Source: an uncultured Clostridia bacterium
GTDB lineage: Bacteria > Bacillota > Clostridia > Oscillospirales > Ruminococcaceae
Length of the DNA: 7,488 bases
Direction of reading: 5' to 3'
NCBI GenBank assembly: GCA_937894185.1
Contig: CALCSA010000216.1
Location: forward strand, 1 to 7,488
Positions 5,137 to 7,488 of the stretch are shown in pieces. The notes under the pieces were generated by a model. That model did not search any database, had not been told where the DNA came from, and saw only the letters and a list, made by a program, of their open reading frames with translations. The translations under genes were made by a program, and so were the position numbers. Each line of letters begins with the position of its first letter. The first letter of the stretch is position 1.

Positions 5137-6708
5137 ATGAACAAATGCAAACGGATGCTCGCCATACTGCTGTGCCTTGCCATGGTACTGGGACTGACAG
5201 CCTGTGGCGGTTCCAGCGCCCCGGCTCCCCAGCAAAGTTCCCCGGGGGCTCAGGGTTCCGATTCCGCCCAGCCGCCTCCCGAGGGAGCAACCTTTCAGGA
5301 CACAATCATCATCGGGACCCCCTTGGATGTAACCACCACCGACCCTCAGGGCTCCAATACCGATGCCAATATGATGCTGTTCTGCCTGACTCACGAGACT
5401 CTGGTGGAGTTGGACCCCGAAACCGGAGAGGTGATTCCGGGCCTTGCAGAATTTGAAATTGTCGACGGTATGACCTTTAAGTTCAAGCTGCCTGCCGACG
5501 CCACCTTTACCGACGGAACCCCTTGTACCGCCAACGATGTCAAGTTTACTTACGAAAGAGCCATGGTTTCTTCCTTTACCTCTCCCAAACTGGTGTTGGT
5601 CACCGACATGATTGTGGAGAATGATCAGGAGCTGACCATTAAAATTTCCCAGCCCAGTCAGGAGTTTTTGATGCAGCTGGCTCACCGCAGCCTGAGCATC
5701 CTATCGGAAAAAGCCGTCACCGAACAGGGCGATGCCGCCTCCAATCTGGGAACCGGCATGTACATGCTGGAAAACTGGGTGCCGGGAGACTACATCTCGG
5801 TGGTCCGGTATGACGGATACCGGGGAGATACCGCCAAAACCCGCCGGATCGAGCTGCGCCTGATGAAGGAAGACTCTGCCCGGGTGATCGCCCTGCAAAC
5901 CGGGGAGATTGACGTCTGCATCGACCCGCCCTCTGTGGAGCTGGACTACATCGCCAACGACTCCAATCTGGCCTTAATTCAGGTTCCCAACGTTATCATG
6001 CTATACCTCACCATGAACAACGAAAAGGCCCCCTTCAACAATCAGAAGGTGCGTCAGGCCATGGCCCACGCCATCAACAAGGAAGCATTGATTTTGGCGG
6101 GCTACAACGGTCTGGGTTCTGCCCATAACAACATGATCAACCGGGGCCAGTTTGGTCTGGACGAGTCCCTCACCGGCTATGAATATGATCTGGAAAAGGC
6201 AAAGGCTCTGCTGGAAGAAGCCGGATACCCCAATGGCTTCACCTTTGAGCTGGCCTACAACGGCTCGGCTAAAAACCTGATGGCTCAGGTCATTCAGGCG
6301 GATCTGGCCAAAATCGGCATCACAGCCGACCTGCAGGAAATGGAAAGCGCCGCTCTCAAGAGCATGCTCAACGAGCACAACCACGAAACGGCTCTCTACC
6401 AGTGGACCGACGCCGACGGCACCGACTTTACCGTTCGCAGCATGTACTATACCGGCAGCGGAAGCAACCGCTCCCTCATTGCCGACTCTACTTTAGACAA
6501 GATGATTGACGAGGCTCTGGTGGAGGCGGATGTCGACAAGCGCCAGCAGATGTACCACGAGATCGAAGCCTATGTCACCGAGGTATGCCCCATTGTTCCC
6601 ATCTGCACCTCCATCCTCAATATCGGTACCAAGGCCGATGTGCAGGGGGTTGTCTGGATGAGCACGGCAAAGCACAACTACCGCAATATCTATATGATAG
6701 AAGGGTAA
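5137..6708 (+). CDS. ABC-transporter solute-binding lipoprotein, SBP_bac_5 (DppA/OppA) family
   Basis: This 523-residue extracytoplasmic receptor captures a peptide or other small solute (family 5 also serves nickel, opines and glycosides) and delivers it to a DppBC-type permease. It begins MNKCKRMLAILLCLAM and has lipobox L-T-A-C23, so it should be a membrane-anchored lipoprotein. A Ser/Pro/Gln/Gly-rich linker (24-50) precedes the binding domain. The family signature is present: VDGMTFKFKLPADATFTDG then TANDVKFTYERA (about 109-142). VRQAMAHAINKEAL and the ALLEEAGYPNGF segment are also typical. Length is normal for the family. The start is ATG 5137, because GAGGAGGT lies 8 nt upstream and the signal peptide starts there; the frame is open back to 5002 but that stretch is promoter DNA. 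It lies downstream of the sigma54 promoter and is first gene of the operon with the permease at 6781. The ligand cannot be told from sequence. Confidence 0.95.
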   Translation: MNKCKRMLAILLCLAMVLGLTACGGSSAPAPQQSSPGAQGSDSAQPPPEGATFQDTIIIGTPLDVTTTDPQGSNTDANMMLFCLTHETLVELDPETGEVIPGLAEFEIVDGMTFKFKLPADATFTDGTPCTANDVKFTYERAMVSSFTSPKLVLVTDMIVENDQELTIKISQPSQEFLMQLAHRSLSILSEKAVTEQGDAASNLGTGMYMLENWVPGDYISVVRYDGYRGDTAKTRRIELRLMKEDSARVIALQTGEIDVCIDPPSVELDYIANDSNLALIQVPNVIMLYLTMNNEKAPFNNQKVRQAMAHAINKEALILAGYNGLGSAHNNMINRGQFGLDESLTGYEYDLEKAKALLEEAGYPNGFTFELAYNGSAKNLMAQVIQADLAKIGITADLQEMESAALKSMLNEHNHETALYQWTDADGTDFTVRSMYYTGSGSNRSLIADSTLDKMIDEALVEADVDKRQQMYHEIEAYVTEVCPIVPICTSILNIGTKADVQGVVWMSTAKHNYRNIYMIEG

Positions 6709-6727
6709 CAGCTACAACCTGTCCACA

Positions 6728-6759
6728 TCCGGGGGCCGGGCACGAGTCCGGTTCCCGGA
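6728..6759 (+). repeat. Intercistronic hairpin between binding-protein and permease genes
   Basis: A 12-bp stem (6728-6739 with 6748-6759, including two G-U pairs) and 8-nt loop lies 20 nt after the binding-protein stop and 21 nt before the permease ATG. It has no T tract, so it is unlikely to be a full terminator. Such structures in binding-protein-dependent transporter operons often protect the upstream mRNA and allow more binding protein than permease. That function is inferred here. Confidence 0.65.
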
Positions 6760-6780
6760 AAGACAGATGAGGAGGAAGTC

Positions 6781-7488
6781 ATGCACAGATACATCCTAAA
6801 GCGCCTGCTCATGCTGATTCCGGTGTTGCTGGGCGTTGTGTTTATCATCTTTTTTATCATGGATATCGCCCCGGGGGACCCGGTGTATATGGTGGCCGGA
6901 GATCAGGCTACCGAGGAAGAGCTGGACGCTCTGCGGGAAGAGCTGGGCCTGAAAGGGAGCCTCTTTACCCGCTATATTAATTATGTTAAAAATATGCTCA
7001 AGGGGGATTTTGGCACTTCCTATATTTCCAAGCGGGATGTACTGAAAACCTATCGGGAGCGTTTGCCCAACACCCTTAAGCTGGCCTCTCTGACCATGGT
7101 GGTGGCCATTGGAATTTCTATACCACTGGGGATTGTGGCGGCGGTCCATCAAAACTCATGGAAGGACACCTCCTCCATGATTCTTTCCCTGCTGGGGCTT
7201 TCCATGCCCAACTTCTGGCTAGGGATGCTGCTGATTCTGGTGTTTTCCCTGCGGCTGGGCTGGCTGCCCTCGGGAGGAAACGAGGGATTTCGCAGCGTCA
7301 TCCTTCCGGCAGTTACCGTAGGGGCCGGACTGGCCGCCCTCATGACCCGCACCACCCGTTCTTCCATGCTGGACGTCATTCGGCAGGACTACCTGCGCAC
7401 CGCCCGGGCCAAAGGCGTTTCGGAGCGGAAGGTGATCAACAAGCACGCCTTGCGCAATGCCCTTATCCCCATTATCACCATCTTTGGC
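6781..7488 (+). CDS. ABC-transporter permease, DppB/OppB/GsiC type (3' truncated by window edge)
   Basis: These 236 residues of an inner-membrane permease pair with a second (DppC-type) permease to form the channel for the solute delivered by the upstream lipoprotein. It starts MHRYILKRLLMLIPVLLGV, the classic N-terminus of this family. TM1 is at about 11-28, then an extracytoplasmic loop with APGDP (30-34) and GDFGTS (75-80), TM2 at about 101-122, TM3 at about 133-157 and TM4 at about 173-189. The cytoplasmic EAA loop RTARAKGVSERKVINKHALR (206-225), which contacts the ATPase, is followed by the start of the next helix. Family members are about 305-340 residues, so 70-100 residues lie beyond the window. 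The start is ATG 6781 with GAGGAGG 5 nt upstream. It is in the same operon as the binding protein, 72 bp downstream. A DppC-type permease and ATPase genes are expected beyond the edge. Confidence 0.95.
   Translation, partial: MHRYILKRLLMLIPVLLGVVFIIFFIMDIAPGDPVYMVAGDQATEEELDALREELGLKGSLFTRYINYVKNMLKGDFGTSYISKRDVLKTYRERLPNTLKLASLTMVVAIGISIPLGIVAAVHQNSWKDTSSMILSLLGLSMPNFWLGMLLILVFSLRLGWLPSGGNEGFRSVILPAVTVGAGLAALMTRTTRSSMLDVIRQDYLRTARAKGVSERKVINKHALRNALIPIITIFG

Overview
The window reads as a chromosomal segment of an anaerobic, moderately GC-rich Firmicute, probably a clostridial (Oscillospiraceae/Ruminococcaceae-like) bacterium. This is inferred from strong AGGAGG-type ribosome binding sites, GTG and TTG starts, a low-complexity Ser/Pro/Gln linker after a lipobox, and corrinoid methyltransferase components typical of demethylating or acetogenic anaerobes. 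No rRNA, tRNA, IS element or CRISPR array is visible.

Layout: (1) 2-436, plus strand, the 3' part of a corrinoid (B12) protein of a methyltransferase system. (2) 452-483, a strong hairpin between convergent genes, acting as a shared terminator. (3) 517-1518, minus strand, a UROD-superfamily zinc methyltransferase of the MtaA/MtbA kind. (4) 1657-2728, minus strand, a sigma54-dependent response regulator that has lost the first third of its AAA+ domain (Walker A and GAFTGA), leaving an intact receiver ORF and an out-of-frame AAA+/Fis-HTH remainder. (5) 2725-4757, minus strand, a sensor histidine kinase with a periplasmic SBP_bac_3 domain, TM, PAS, HisKA and HATPase. Its signal peptide is cut off from the body by a perfect 98-bp zero-spacer palindrome (4641-4738) that changes the frame. 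(6) 4758-5136, a divergent control region holding a sigmaA-type promoter for the kinase operon with a Rex/CRP-like dyad, a 10-bp inverted repeat, and a near-consensus -24/-12 sigma54 promoter facing right. (7) 5137-6708, an ABC-transporter SBP_bac_5 lipoprotein; (8) an intercistronic hairpin; (9) 6781-7488, a DppB/OppB-type permease cut by the window edge.

How it may work together: a ligand is sensed by the kinase's periplasmic domain, the NtrC-type regulator is phosphorylated, and it activates the sigma54 promoter that drives the divergent uptake operon. The methyltransferase and corrinoid protein next door suggest, without proving, that the imported compound or a relative is demethylated or supplies methyl groups. 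The point most worth checking is that both signalling genes carry lesions. Either this regulatory pair is decaying in the genome, or the assembly has two local errors (a fold-back and a roughly 0.3-kb deletion).
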